Source: Algoriphagus aquimarinus (GTDB lineage Bacteria; Bacteroidota; Bacteroidia; Cytophagales; Cyclobacteriaceae). Taken from it: 64,000 bases of DNA. Positions within the stretch are counted from its first letter, which is position 1. Each line of letters begins with the position of its first letter. Where the stretch lies: assembly GCF_007997215.1 (NCBI RefSeq), contig NZ_VORW01000001.1, positions 372,001 to 436,000 of the forward strand. The letters are read 5' to 3'. Both the position numbers and the translations under genes were made by a program. Under the pieces are notes generated by a model. That model was not told the DNA's origin. It made no database searches and saw nothing but the letters and a program-made list of their open reading frames with translations. Positions 1 through 9,086 of the stretch are shown here, piece by piece.

Positions 1-717
1 CCAAACCTGGAAGTTAAAGCGCGTGGAGCAGTACGATTTCCTGGCGATGCACATTTGGATCCGGGGAAATTGTATGGATTTCTGAAAACCTATTTGCAGG
101 AAAAAGGCGTGAAGTTCTTAACAAATACTCAAGTGACAGCTTTTGAGAAAAGTGGAAATACGGTCAAGGCTGTCATCACAGATCAAGGAAAAATTGATGC
201 TGAGAAAGTAATTCTCTGTGGAGGTTCATGGTCTGGTGAGTTGGCGAATTTGTTAGGTTTTAATCTACCTATGATGGGTGGGAAAGGTTATTCTTTCCTT
301 CAGGAAAATAAACCTGAGATCATGCAATCTACCATTTTGACTGAGATGAAAGTGGCAGTAAGCCCCTATGGGGAGCAGATTCGCTTTGGTGGAACGATGG
401 AAATCGCAGGCACCAATCAAAAAGTAAACCTCAATCGCGTAAAAGGAATCTTCGAATCCATCAATCGCTATTACCCAGAATTCGAAGCTAAATTCCCCCA
501 AGAAAATAAAATCTGGAAAGGATTAAGACCCTGCTCCCCTGATGGACTTCCCTACATAGGTTATGCTCCTGGCTATTCCAATGTGATGGTCAACAGCGGA
601 CATTCCATGATGGGAATCAGTCTAGCTCCTGCCTCAGGCAAAATCATCAGCGAACTACATCAGCAAAAAGATACTACCCTTGAGTTGACAGGTTTTGAAG
701 TGGATAGGTATAGTTGA
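1..717 (+). CDS. DadA-like FAD-dependent amino acid oxidoreductase (5' truncated by window)
   Basis: The reading frame is open from the first base of the window, so the N-terminus with the FAD-binding GxGxxG fold lies outside. The visible 238 residues match the C-terminal two thirds of DAO/DadA-type flavoenzymes: a substrate-domain segment with GDAHLDPGKLYGFL near the left edge, a central beta-sheet domain, and a C-terminal FAD-closing region with WKGLRPCSPDGLPYIG and GHSMMGISLAPASGK. Members oxidise D-amino acids, glycine or related amines to keto acids and ammonia. Which substrate this one uses cannot be read from the part seen. Confidence 0.8.
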   Translation, partial: PNLEVKARGAVRFPGDAHLDPGKLYGFLKTYLQEKGVKFLTNTQVTAFEKSGNTVKAVITDQGKIDAEKVILCGGSWSGELANLLGFNLPMMGGKGYSFLQENKPEIMQSTILTEMKVAVSPYGEQIRFGGTMEIAGTNQKVNLNRVKGIFESINRYYPEFEAKFPQENKIWKGLRPCSPDGLPYIGYAPGYSNVMVNSGHSMMGISLAPASGKIISELHQQKDTTLELTGFEVDRYS

Positions 718-823
718 GCGGAAAGACGGAAGACCGCAGCAAACACGTTAGTTAAGTTTTTCCTCTTTTCTATGGGGTGAATTTATTGATGAAAATCTTA
801 AGCCATTTCCTTAAATTGCTTCT

Positions 824-1432
824 ATGAAATCCGAGGATAAAGATCTTGTGAAAGAGCCGTTCACAGAATATGGAGTGTATTCTTATGCGGACTACCTGAC
901 TTGGGAGATCGATGAAATGGTCGAACTCATCAAGGGAAAAGTGTTTCGTTCTGCTGCTGCAGCACCTAGAAAAAAGCATCAAGAAATCGTGCTTCAATTA
1001 GGCTCGCATCTTTTAAAACATCTTGAAAAGAAAACGTGCAAGGTATTTATCGCTCCTTTTGACGTAAGATTACCGGTCAAATCCAGAAAGAACGAAGATA
1101 TATTTACGGTCGTTCAGCCAGATGTCTGTGTCGTTTGTGATGGTACAAAATTGGATGATGCTGGGTGTTTCGGCGCTCCTGATTTAATCGTGGAAGTGCT
1201 TTCTCCGGGAAACAATAAGAAAGAATTACAGAACAAATACGAAGTTTATGAGGAATCTGGCATTCAGGAATACTGGATTATTTCTCCATACGAAGAAACT
1301 TTGATGATCAATAAGCTAATCAATGGGAAATATGTTCCATCTCGACTTTTCACCCGTGGTGATATCGTAAAATCAGATTGCATCGCAGGATTTGAAGTCG
1401 ATCTGGAAGAGTTTTTTGAGAAGATAGATTAG
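824..1432 (+). CDS. Uma2-family putative endonuclease (DUF820)
   Basis: 202 residues, usual length for the Uma2/DUF820 family, which has a PD-(D/E)xK restriction-like fold. The core motifs are visible: PDVCVVCD, then APDLIVEVLSPGNNKKEL about 15 residues on, and YEESGIQEYWII, giving the D...ExL...K pattern. Biological role of the family is unsettled; members often occur as solitary genes. It stands alone between the truncated oxidoreductase and the convergent arginine operon, from which a terminator separates it. Start taken at the ATG at 824. Confidence 0.75.
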   Translation: MKSEDKDLVKEPFTEYGVYSYADYLTWEIDEMVELIKGKVFRSAAAAPRKKHQEIVLQLGSHLLKHLEKKTCKVFIAPFDVRLPVKSRKNEDIFTVVQPDVCVVCDGTKLDDAGCFGAPDLIVEVLSPGNNKKELQNKYEVYEESGIQEYWIISPYEETLMINKLINGKYVPSRLFTRGDIVKSDCIAGFEVDLEEFFEKID

Positions 1433-1439
1433 AAAAGCA

Positions 1440-1469
1440 TAAAAAAATCCTGCTTCAAGAGAAGCAGGA
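1440..1469 (-). terminator. Rho-independent terminator of the arg operon
   Basis: A perfect 9-bp stem (TCCTGCTTC / GAAGCAGGA, 1448-1456 and 1461-1469) with a 4-nt loop is followed on the minus strand by a run of T (1440-1447). It lies 30 bp beyond the argJ stop codon. Confidence 0.85.
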
Positions 1470-1499
1470 CAACTATTTTCCGTCTAGAAACCCAATCGA

Positions 1500-2711
1500 T
1501 TAGGTGGTATAAACCGAGTTGAACATCACGTAATCCGTGGTCAAATCTGATCCCCAGCCTAGGCCTTCTTCCTCTCCCGTATTCAGCTCTAGCAACACTT
1601 TGATATGGGATTCACGAAGCAACTTTTTCATGTAAGACTTCTCAAACTCCAGCGGATTTCCTTTATCCAACACTTGTACCAAGTGATTTTGGTCGCCTAT
1701 GAATAAGTTTACTTTTCTATAGTTGAAAGGCACACCAGCATTTCCTGCAGCTGCGATGATTCTGCCCCAATTCGGATCACGTCCAAACATAGCGGTTTTC
1801 ACCAAAGTAGAATCTGAAATCGCACGAACCAGTGTTCTGGCAATTGCTTCAGTTCTCGCTTTAGTCACTTTATATTCTATAAACTTAGAAGCTCCTTCTC
1901 CATCAGACACAATCAGTTTCGCTAAGTGAGTTAGGATTCCCAAGAGTTTTTCCAAAAACACCTCATAACCTGGATCTTCTTTGCTGGTCACTTTTCTATT
2001 ACCCGCCAATCCATTTGCCATCACAGCTACCATGTCATTGGTAGACGTATCTCCGTCCACAGTGATCATGTTGAATGATCGATCCACGCAGTAGCTCACT
2101 GCCTCTTGAAGCAGTTTCTCATCGATATGGAAATCCGTCACTACGAACGCTAGCATTGTCGCCATATTTGGATGGATCATACCAGATCCTTTGGCTACTC
2201 CACCCATGTTGATCATTACTCCATCGTACTCAAATTCGACAAATCCTTCCTTTGCAAAAGTATCCGTCGTCAAAATAGCATTGGCCACAAATGATCCCGC
2301 TTTCAGCTCATCACTCAGTTTAGGAATATTCACCTTAAGACCTTCCACCACATCTTCAGTAGGAAATTCCACGCCGATAATGCCCGTAGAAGCCACAATT
2401 ACATCTTCTTCGGAGATTCCCAACATCTGTGCAGTCGTTCTCACCATCGCTTCAGCACCTTCTTTACCCTGATCGCCTGTACATGCGTTAGCATTTCCAG
2501 CGTTACAGATGATTACCTGTGCTCTATTATTTGCAAGGTTTTTTTCTGTGATTTTGATAGGCTCAGCACGCACTTTATTTTGGGTCAAAGTCCCTGCAGC
2601 TGCAGCGGGAACTTCTGAGTAAATAATCGCGAGATCCCTTTTCATGGACTTCACCCCTGTATGTGCACCCCAGCATTTAATGCCGCGTACATTAGTAATA
2701 TTTTTGATCAT
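1500..2711 (-). CDS. argJ: Bifunctional glutamate N-acetyltransferase / ornithine acetyltransferase ArgJ
   Basis: 403 residues, normal ArgJ length. ArgJ moves the acetyl group from N-acetylornithine to glutamate (fifth and first steps of arginine synthesis) and is made as a precursor that cuts itself before a Thr. The cleavage motif KGSGMIHPNMATML is present, placing the new N-terminal nucleophile at Thr185. Other conserved blocks seen are CNAGNANACTG and TVDGDTSTNDM. It is the last gene of argB-argD-argC-argJ, 10 bp after argC, with a terminator after it. Having ArgJ suggests an acetyl-recycling pathway rather than the succinylated route reported in Bacteroides. Confidence 0.93.
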   Translation of the reverse strand: MIKNITNVRGIKCWGAHTGVKSMKRDLAIIYSEVPAAAAGTLTQNKVRAEPIKITEKNLANNRAQVIICNAGNANACTGDQGKEGAEAMVRTTAQMLGISEEDVIVASTGIIGVEFPTEDVVEGLKVNIPKLSDELKAGSFVANAILTTDTFAKEGFVEFEYDGVMINMGGVAKGSGMIHPNMATMLAFVVTDFHIDEKLLQEAVSYCVDRSFNMITVDGDTSTNDMVAVMANGLAGNRKVTSKEDPGYEVFLEKLLGILTHLAKLIVSDGEGASKFIEYKVTKARTEAIARTLVRAISDSTLVKTAMFGRDPNWGRIIAAAGNAGVPFNYRKVNLFIGDQNHLVQVLDKGNPLEFEKSYMKKLLRESHIKVLLELNTGEEEGLGWGSDLTTDYVMFNSVYTT

Positions 2712-2721
2712 CTTTTTCTTA

Positions 2722-3765
2722 TTAAGGTTTTAATGGTACTTGGTTCAAACCTTCTGACTCTGTCAAACCAAACATTAAATTCATATTGTGTACCGCCTGA
2801 CTAGCGGCGCCTTTTAGCAAGTTATCGATTGCTGAGATAACAATCACACGCTCAGTCCTCGGATCCCATACAGGGAACACATCGCAAAAATGACTTCCGC
2901 GCACATCTTTGATTCCTGGAGCCTCATTTCTCAATCTCACAAAAGGCTTGTCCTGATAAAAATCTCTGTAGATCTCAGTCAATTTCTCCTGATTCATCTC
3001 ACCCTTAATTTTTGCATAAGCCGTCACCAATATACCTCTATCCACAGGAAGCAAATGCGGAGTAAATTGAACCGTCGTCTGATTGCCAGCCAAAGCTCCT
3101 AATTGCTCCTCGATCTCGATGGTGTGTCTGTGTCCAGCGATGCCATAGGCTTTGAAATTCTCATTCACATTAGAAAAATGTGTAGTGGCGCTCGCCTTAA
3201 TTCCGGCTCCTGTAAGACCCGACTTAGCATCGATGATCAGAGATCTATCCTCTACCATCTGCTTCGCAAAAAGCGGAGCCATACTTAGAATGGAGGCAGT
3301 AGGGAAACAACCTGGGTTAGCTACTAGATTTGCTGACTTTATTTTATCTGCAAAAAGCTCTGGTAAACCATATACAGCCGTAGCAAACCCTTCTGGGTAG
3401 CTATGCTTTTTGTTATACCATTCTTCGTAAACTTCTTTGGTAGAAAGTCTAAAATCTCCCGAGAGATCAATGATTTTCGCACCAGAATCTTTCCATTTGG
3501 AGACAAAATCCATAGAAACCCCGTGAGGCAAAGCCAAGAAAATAACATCTAGTTTTTTCTTACTCACCTCTTCAGCGCTCACCAAAGGAATATCCAGTCT
3601 AGTAAAGAACTGCGGGTGCAAGTCCGAAAAAGGCTTGTCCACATGAGACTCTGAAGTGATCATTTCTATAGAAACTCCTTCATGATTGAGGAGTAATCTC
3701 GCCAACTCAGAACCTGTAAATCCAGACGCTCCGACTATCGCTACTTTTAATTTTTGATTGCTCAT
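2722..3765 (-). CDS. argC: N-acetyl-gamma-glutamyl-phosphate reductase
   Basis: 347 residues. Reduces N-acetylglutamyl phosphate to the semialdehyde with NADPH, third step of arginine synthesis. The N-terminal nucleotide-binding motif GASGFTGSELARLL (residues 12-25) and the active-site NPGCFPTASIL with Cys153 are present, as is GHRHTIEIEEQL with the expected catalytic His. It sits one base after the argD start side of the operon (spacing 1 bp from argD stop), which implies co-transcription and probable translational coupling. Confidence 0.95.
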   Translation of the reverse strand: MSNQKLKVAIVGASGFTGSELARLLLNHEGVSIEMITSESHVDKPFSDLHPQFFTRLDIPLVSAEEVSKKKLDVIFLALPHGVSMDFVSKWKDSGAKIIDLSGDFRLSTKEVYEEWYNKKHSYPEGFATAVYGLPELFADKIKSANLVANPGCFPTASILSMAPLFAKQMVEDRSLIIDAKSGLTGAGIKASATTHFSNVNENFKAYGIAGHRHTIEIEEQLGALAGNQTTVQFTPHLLPVDRGILVTAYAKIKGEMNQEKLTEIYRDFYQDKPFVRLRNEAPGIKDVRGSHFCDVFPVWDPRTERVIVISAIDNLLKGAASQAVHNMNLMFGLTESEGLNQVPLKP

Positions 3766-3766
3766 A

Positions 3767-4960
3767 TTAGGCAGTAACTGTGGTTTCTGATAGGATTTCG
3801 TCTAGCTTCTCAAGGAAAATCGTCAGTTCATCTTTACTGATATTCAATGCTGGCACGAGTCTCAAAATATTTCCAGCAGTAGAATTCGCTACGATTCCTT
3901 CTTCCAATAAGCGAAGCACGTAAGGCTTGGACTCAGATTTCATTTTAACCCCAAGCATCAAACCCAATCCTCTTACAGATTCCAGTTCATCATGCTTTTC
4001 TATCAGCTCAGCTAATTTGCCTCTTAGCCAATCACTGGTTTCGGTTGCTCTTTTGCAAAGCTCCTCATCATTGATCACTCCGATGGTCGCTATTGCCGAA
4101 GCTGCTACAAGTGGGTTCCCACCGAAAGTCGTTCCGTGATCGCCAAACTCAATTGCACTCGCGACTTTCTCGTTGCAAAGAATGGCCCCGATTGGGGCTC
4201 CACCACCTAGGCCTTTGGCCAAAGTCATAATATCTGGCTGCACTCCAAAATGATCCTTAGCAAACCATTTCCCAGTTCTGCCGATTCCACATTGTATCTC
4301 GTCAAAAATCAACAAAATGCCTTTCTCATCACACAATTTCCTGAGTCCTTCCAAATACGCTTTCTCCGCAGGAACAACTCCTCCTTCACCTTGGATCGGC
4401 TCCACAATGATAGCTGCAGTGTCGGAATCAATGGCTGCTTCTACAGCCTTAAGGTCATTAAAAGGCACTTGAGCAAACCCAGCTGGGATGGGCTCAAATC
4501 CTTGCTGATATTTCTCTTGACCTGCAGCGATGGTTGCTAAAGTCCTTCCGTGAAATGAATTATGCATGGAGATAACTTTTCCACCTTTACCGTGCTTATG
4601 CCCATATCTTCTAGCAATTTTGATTGCTCCCTCGACGGATTCAGAACCACTATTCGTCAAGAAAACCCGATCCAAACCTGAGATTTTCACTAGCAATTCG
4701 CTCAATGCAACTTGCTGTGGACTCACGAAAAAGTTAGAAATATGCATCAACTGGGCGGCTTGCTCCTGAATCGCTTTCACTACTTTCGGATGGCAATGAC
4801 CTACGTTATTCACAGCTATTCCAGCCAATAAATCAATGTATTCCTTACCGTCTGCGTCCCAGAGCCTAGATCCTTTTCCTTTGATAAAAGCTATAGGAAA
4901 GCGATTAAAGGTGGGTAGGTAATTTTCTTTGTCTTTGGTATATAAATCTTGATTTGTCAT
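3767..4960 (-). CDS. argD: Acetylornithine aminotransferase
   Basis: 397 residues, class III PLP aminotransferase. Converts N-acetylglutamate semialdehyde to N-acetylornithine using glutamate. Visible motifs: TNSGSESVEGAIKIAR (cofactor phosphate binding), IIVEPIQGEGG, LLIFDEIQCGIGRTG with Asp220 that holds the pyridine N, and TLAKGLGGGAPIGA with the Schiff-base Lys249. Its position between argB and argC supports the biosynthetic ArgD assignment over ornithine or GABA aminotransferase paralogues. It is 3 bp downstream of argB. Confidence 0.93.
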   Translation of the reverse strand: MTNQDLYTKDKENYLPTFNRFPIAFIKGKGSRLWDADGKEYIDLLAGIAVNNVGHCHPKVVKAIQEQAAQLMHISNFFVSPQQVALSELLVKISGLDRVFLTNSGSESVEGAIKIARRYGHKHGKGGKVISMHNSFHGRTLATIAAGQEKYQQGFEPIPAGFAQVPFNDLKAVEAAIDSDTAAIIVEPIQGEGGVVPAEKAYLEGLRKLCDEKGILLIFDEIQCGIGRTGKWFAKDHFGVQPDIMTLAKGLGGGAPIGAILCNEKVASAIEFGDHGTTFGGNPLVAASAIATIGVINDEELCKRATETSDWLRGKLAELIEKHDELESVRGLGLMLGVKMKSESKPYVLRLLEEGIVANSTAGNILRLVPALNISKDELTIFLEKLDEILSETTVTA

Positions 4961-4963
4961 AGT

Positions 4964-5779
4964 CTATTGTAGTGTCAGAGTAGTTCCAATTTTCTCATTG
5001 TCAATCACATACTTTGCGATTTGCTCAGGCTTGGTGCCATTTAGAATAATTGCTTTTTTCACGCCTTCTTTCAAAGCCAGCATACAGGATTGGATTTTTG
5101 GGATCATTCCGCCTTGAATGGTCGTCCCCATGTGCTCCTTTACTGCACTTTCATTAAGCTTGTGAATAATCGATGCAGGATCTGGATAGTTGAGAAAAAG
5201 ACCATCCACGTCCGTTAGGACAATAAGCTGATCAGCATTCACAGCTGCCGCGAGTTTCCCCGCAAAAGTATCCGCATTAATATTGTATGAAGTGCCATCC
5301 ACACCATCAGCTACACATGCGACCACGGGCACATAACCCGCTTCGCACAGTATGTTGATCAGGCTATTGTCGATATGGGTGATTTCACCAACCAGCCCGA
5401 GATCCACCATACTACCGTCAGCTGATTGGTGCTGATACTTTATTGCCTGCACCATTCCTGCGTCCTTACCGGAAAGGCCAACGGCTTTTAATTTGTTTTG
5501 ATTCAGCATGGAGATCAAGTCAGCATTGACTTCTCCGATCAGAGCTTTTTGAATTTCTGCGAAAGCAATGGCTTCCGTCACCCTGAGACCATCCACGAAT
5601 TGTGATTGGATGGCTGCTTTTTCTAGTGCTTTATTGATAAATGGCCCACCTCCGTGTACCATGATGACTTCAAATCCCGCTTCTTGAAGCTTAAAAATCT
5701 GTGCCGCAATTTCCTGCTGCAACTGGGGATTGATCATCGCATTCCCACCATATTTGATGAGAATTCTTTGCTTAGACAT
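4964..5779 (-). CDS. argB: Acetylglutamate kinase
   Basis: 271 residues of the amino acid kinase fold. Phosphorylates N-acetylglutamate (second step). Seen are the N-terminal KYGGNAM, the glycine loop HGGGPFINKAL (from about residue 43), NINADTFAGKLAAAV and VLTDVDGLFLNYP, and a C-terminal GGMIPKIQSCMLAL block. First gene of the minus-strand arg operon, so the operon promoter should lie in 5780-6127. Some Bacteroidota homologues act on N-succinylglutamate; the linked ArgJ makes the acetyl substrate more likely here, but this is inference. Confidence 0.9.
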   Translation of the reverse strand: MSKQRILIKYGGNAMINPQLQQEIAAQIFKLQEAGFEVIMVHGGGPFINKALEKAAIQSQFVDGLRVTEAIAFAEIQKALIGEVNADLISMLNQNKLKAVGLSGKDAGMVQAIKYQHQSADGSMVDLGLVGEITHIDNSLINILCEAGYVPVVACVADGVDGTSYNINADTFAGKLAAAVNADQLIVLTDVDGLFLNYPDPASIIHKLNESAVKEHMGTTIQGGMIPKIQSCMLALKEGVKKAIILNGTKPEQIAKYVIDNEKIGTTLTLQ

Positions 5780-6127
5780 TTCTACTTTTTTTATATTAAA
5801 TTGATTTTTTCCGAACCTAGCTCTCCCTTATGGATGGACAGAAATGGAAATGAATCAGACCTGAATTACTACTTTTTAAAGATGAAAACTTGATAAATAC
5901 TGGTTTTACTAATTTAACCTAACACTTTTAAAACAACCTTCGTTCCGAAAGAGGATATTTGGCAGATTAATCTAATGTTATTAGAATAGTTAAAATTAAA
6001 ACCCCTAAAAGCCAAATTACAATTAATTATTTGGCCTGATAGGGTGACAGGCTGTCAGTTGAAAACAGAATTATTTCCCGCTAACTCAAAAAACCTAAGA
6101 GGATAACCAGTCAAGCTTTTTGGTTAT
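5780..6127. other. Intergenic region upstream of the arg operon, with two inverted repeats
   Basis: 348 bp, AT-rich, no convincing gene. It should hold the argB promoter (minus strand), but no clear TAnnTTTG box was found. It contains a 7-bp inverted repeat (GCCAAAT 6011-6017 / ATTTGGC 6029-6035) and a perfect 13-bp palindrome TGACAGGCTGTCA (6045-6057), either of which could be operator or structure. A weak hairpin (ATAACCA 6103-6109 / TGGTTAT 6121-6127) just beyond the 6128 stop may terminate the pyruvyl transferase gene. Confidence 0.5.
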
Positions 6128-7321
6128 TTACTCTCTTTCCAACACCTTCACCATCTTATCAAAACCCTTTTTGATCTCTGCGAATTGTCGATCTCTGGAA
6201 GCCTCCAGATTTTCTTTTGTGGCATTCGTCGCCACTTGGAATTGCTCATATATCTCGGAAAACTCAATGGATCTCTGATTGCCTTTCAGTCCCCAAGTTG
6301 CTAAGTAGGCGCCTAGCTTTTCTACTTTCAAGCCTACATGCGGCACAGCATAGCTCAAAGCGGTAATCGCTCCATGCAAACTCGTCCCGACATAGCACTT
6401 AGAATTTGCGATTAGGTACATGATGTCCCATATATTATCTGCATCAAAATAGGTATAAGGACTTTTCAAAAGCGATCCTATTTCTTGCAAAGCCTCATGG
6501 TCATCATGATCAAGCGCCTTCCCGATAGGACAAAGACAGATTTCCGTCTTTGCTTTTTGGTAGATCTCATCCAATCCACTTGCAATTACCTCTTCATGGC
6601 CACGTGTGGTTTTTTTATTTATCTGAGCAAAAACGTACTTCCCAGAGTGTTCGGCAACATATCCAGCAACTTCTTGTGTCACCATTTTGTGAAGAAAATT
6701 CAAAGGATAAAACTCCGACATCAAGATGGCTGAGTCAGGACAAAGATCAGCACTTAGGCCGCTTTCCTTCAAGTTATCCACTGTCAATTGATCACGAACT
6801 GCGAAATAATCTGCATTTTGAAGCTTCTCTTTCAAGAAATCATACTTCGAAAAAGTAGCAGCGCTTAAGCCAGAGCCACCCAGGGAATTCAAAGTCACAG
6901 ACTGAACCCCGGCAAAATCAGATTTATCAAATACAAAAGGGAGAGTTGTCTTGCCCTTCAGGATTTTCTTGGTCCATGTATTCAAATCCAATACCTTGTT
7001 GACTCTCACGTGTCTTTTATTAATTCGCTGAAAAAGCGGATTCAATGCCGCATATAGTGAATTCCATGTTACGCCCAATGCCTCACCACCTGCAATAATC
7101 ACATGTACAGGTTTATTGGGATCATTACATTGCTTATAAAATTCCTTGAGCCCTTTTGTCGGAAGTCCGCCGACACTGGATAGATCGCTTTCCACCAGAC
7201 CGAAATATTCAAATTCGAAATCCTTCCCATAAGTACTCAACTGCCTTTCTATCACTAATGGAAAAAGTAAATCCCCGTAATTGTATCGGTCGAAAGCACC
7301 TATAATTAAGACTTTTGTCAT
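6128..7321 (-). CDS. Polysaccharide pyruvyl transferase family protein
   Basis: About 397 residues from the ATG at 7321; an upstream in-frame ATG at 7348 adds nine hydrophobic residues and is less likely. The family (CsaB/WcaK-like, GT-B fold) adds pyruvyl ketals to sugars of exopolysaccharides or cell-wall polymers. Visible: N-terminal VLIIGAFDRYNYGDLLFP, the central AGGEALG, and the C-terminal YVGTSLHGAITALSYAVP containing the conserved SLHG. It is transcribed away from the polysaccharide genes at 7539-18207 but is presumably part of the same locus. Confidence 0.8.
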   Translation of the reverse strand: MTKVLIIGAFDRYNYGDLLFPLVIERQLSTYGKDFEFEYFGLVESDLSSVGGLPTKGLKEFYKQCNDPNKPVHVIIAGGEALGVTWNSLYAALNPLFQRINKRHVRVNKVLDLNTWTKKILKGKTTLPFVFDKSDFAGVQSVTLNSLGGSGLSAATFSKYDFLKEKLQNADYFAVRDQLTVDNLKESGLSADLCPDSAILMSEFYPLNFLHKMVTQEVAGYVAEHSGKYVFAQINKKTTRGHEEVIASGLDEIYQKAKTEICLCPIGKALDHDDHEALQEIGSLLKSPYTYFDADNIWDIMYLIANSKCYVGTSLHGAITALSYAVPHVGLKVEKLGAYLATWGLKGNQRSIEFSEIYEQFQVATNATKENLEASRDRQFAEIKKGFDKMVKVLERE

Positions 7322-7538
7322 ATGTTTAACTAGTATAATTAAGATCAATCGAACTTACCCGAATAACAAATTCTTTAAACATTATTAGGCTGGAAGAGCG
7401 TTGACCGAAGACCGAAGTGGCCGTGACCATTCATCCTTGCAAAAAAGATACTTGATTTTAAATCCAGAGAAATTAAGCTCAGGAACTATTTTTGGTAAGT
7501 AGGACGTAAATTCAGTACAAAATCATCAAAAGACTATT

Positions 7539-9086
7539 TTGAGCACCAAACCCGTTGCCGTCCATCGTATTTTTTCAGGTTCAGTCTGGGGGATTTTAGC
7601 CAAAATTCTCGATGCCGCCGCAAAGTTTGTGACCATCCCATTATTGGTGGGTTATTATGGCAAGGCTGACTACGGATTGATCGCCTTGGCCTTTTCCCTA
7701 AATGCCTATTTAAGACTTATGGATCTAGGAATGAATGTGGGTTCTGTGCGTTTTTTCTCTATGTGGGAAGCCAAAGCTGATTGGGAAAACATAGGAAAAG
7801 CTTCCCGATCCAGCATTATTTTCTACGGTACCATCGGACTTGTGAATGCGCTGATTTTCATGTTTATGGCTAATTATGGCCAGTCATTCTTTAATCTCAA
7901 TCCCGATCAGATTCCCACTTATAGGATCATGATGTACATACTTTCGGCAAGTACGGTTTTGAACTGGCTGTCGAATGTGATCATCCAGTTACTCAGCGCC
8001 AAAGATGAACTCGGCTACGTAAACCGAGTTACGGTGGTGAGTAGCATGCTGAACTTTATAGTGGCGATCACAGCCATTCATTTCGAGTGGTCACTTCCAC
8101 AATATTTCCTTTTCTACACGATTTCTACGCTTGTTCCGATTCCACTTAATATTCTTCGTTTACGAGTTTTTCCAGTTCCATTAGGGCAATTACTCACACC
8201 AAAATGGGATGGGAAGATTTTCCGAGAAATCATCGGCTACAGTTCTGCAATATTTCTGATGGGACTTTTCCAACTTACAGCAAATGAATTGCGGCCTATT
8301 TTGCTGGCAAAATTCGCTTCTGGAATTGACGTACTGACAGATTACCGGGTGATTCAGACTATCGCGATGCTGATTATTTCCTTTGGTACGATCTTCCTTC
8401 AGGTGCTTTTGCCTTCAGCTAGTAAAGTCTATCAGGAAGGGAATCACTCCAAGATGGAGAAGATGGTTTTTACCGCAACTCGGTACATATCTATTTTCTT
8501 AAGTTTTATCGTTTTCCTTTTGGTGCTGAATTCTGAATCTATTCTAGTACTCTACATGGGGAAAGACTACCTCCATTTGGCCGTCTGGCTGAACATCTGG
8601 CTGCTCACTGTATTGCTCAATATGCACAATACTCCCGTCGCTAGTTTGGTGCTTTCTTCTGGAAAAACCCGCTTCCTTATTTATTCTTCTGCGACGGCTT
8701 GTATTCTATCGCTTCCGATCACGGTGATCCTAGCCCCTACTCTGAATGTAGGCGCGGCAGTGATTGGCTACTTGGTTTATATGCTGATTCAGATTGGTTT
8801 CTTTTATATTTATTATATTCCTAAAGTGCTTAAGCTAGATAGCAAGAAGATTTTCTTCGGAGCTTTTTCACCTTCCGTCCTAGGAGCTGTGATTGCTTTT
8901 GCAGTTGCTTACGGGTTTGGAAAATGGATAGAAGTGCCGGAAGGTTTACTTGGAATGACCATAAGTTCGGCGATTTTCACTACGGTTTTTGCAGCATTCC
9001 ACTTTCTGTTTATCATCAAAGCCGCAGATATTGATTTTCTACGGACGAAACTTTTGAAAAGAAAACCATCTAATGAGCAAGAATAA
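7539..9086 (+). CDS. Wzx-like oligosaccharide flippase
   Basis: 515 residues, almost entirely hydrophobic with roughly 12-14 membrane segments, matching the MOP/polysaccharide-biosynthesis exporter family. N-terminal RIFSGSVWGILAKILDAAAKF and YYGKADYGLIALA resemble Wzx/RfbX proteins, which flip lipid-linked repeat units across the inner membrane. The start appears to be TTG at 7539. It overlaps the next glycosyltransferase by 14 bp, so these genes form one operon. It probably works with the Wzy-like protein at 12485. Confidence 0.82.
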   Translation: MSTKPVAVHRIFSGSVWGILAKILDAAAKFVTIPLLVGYYGKADYGLIALAFSLNAYLRLMDLGMNVGSVRFFSMWEAKADWENIGKASRSSIIFYGTIGLVNALIFMFMANYGQSFFNLNPDQIPTYRIMMYILSASTVLNWLSNVIIQLLSAKDELGYVNRVTVVSSMLNFIVAITAIHFEWSLPQYFLFYTISTLVPIPLNILRLRVFPVPLGQLLTPKWDGKIFREIIGYSSAIFLMGLFQLTANELRPILLAKFASGIDVLTDYRVIQTIAMLIISFGTIFLQVLLPSASKVYQEGNHSKMEKMVFTATRYISIFLSFIVFLLVLNSESILVLYMGKDYLHLAVWLNIWLLTVLLNMHNTPVASLVLSSGKTRFLIYSSATACILSLPITVILAPTLNVGAAVIGYLVYMLIQIGFFYIYYIPKVLKLDSKKIFFGAFSPSVLGAVIAFAVAYGFGKWIEVPEGLLGMTISSAIFTTVFAAFHFLFIIKAADIDFLRTKLLKRKPSNEQE

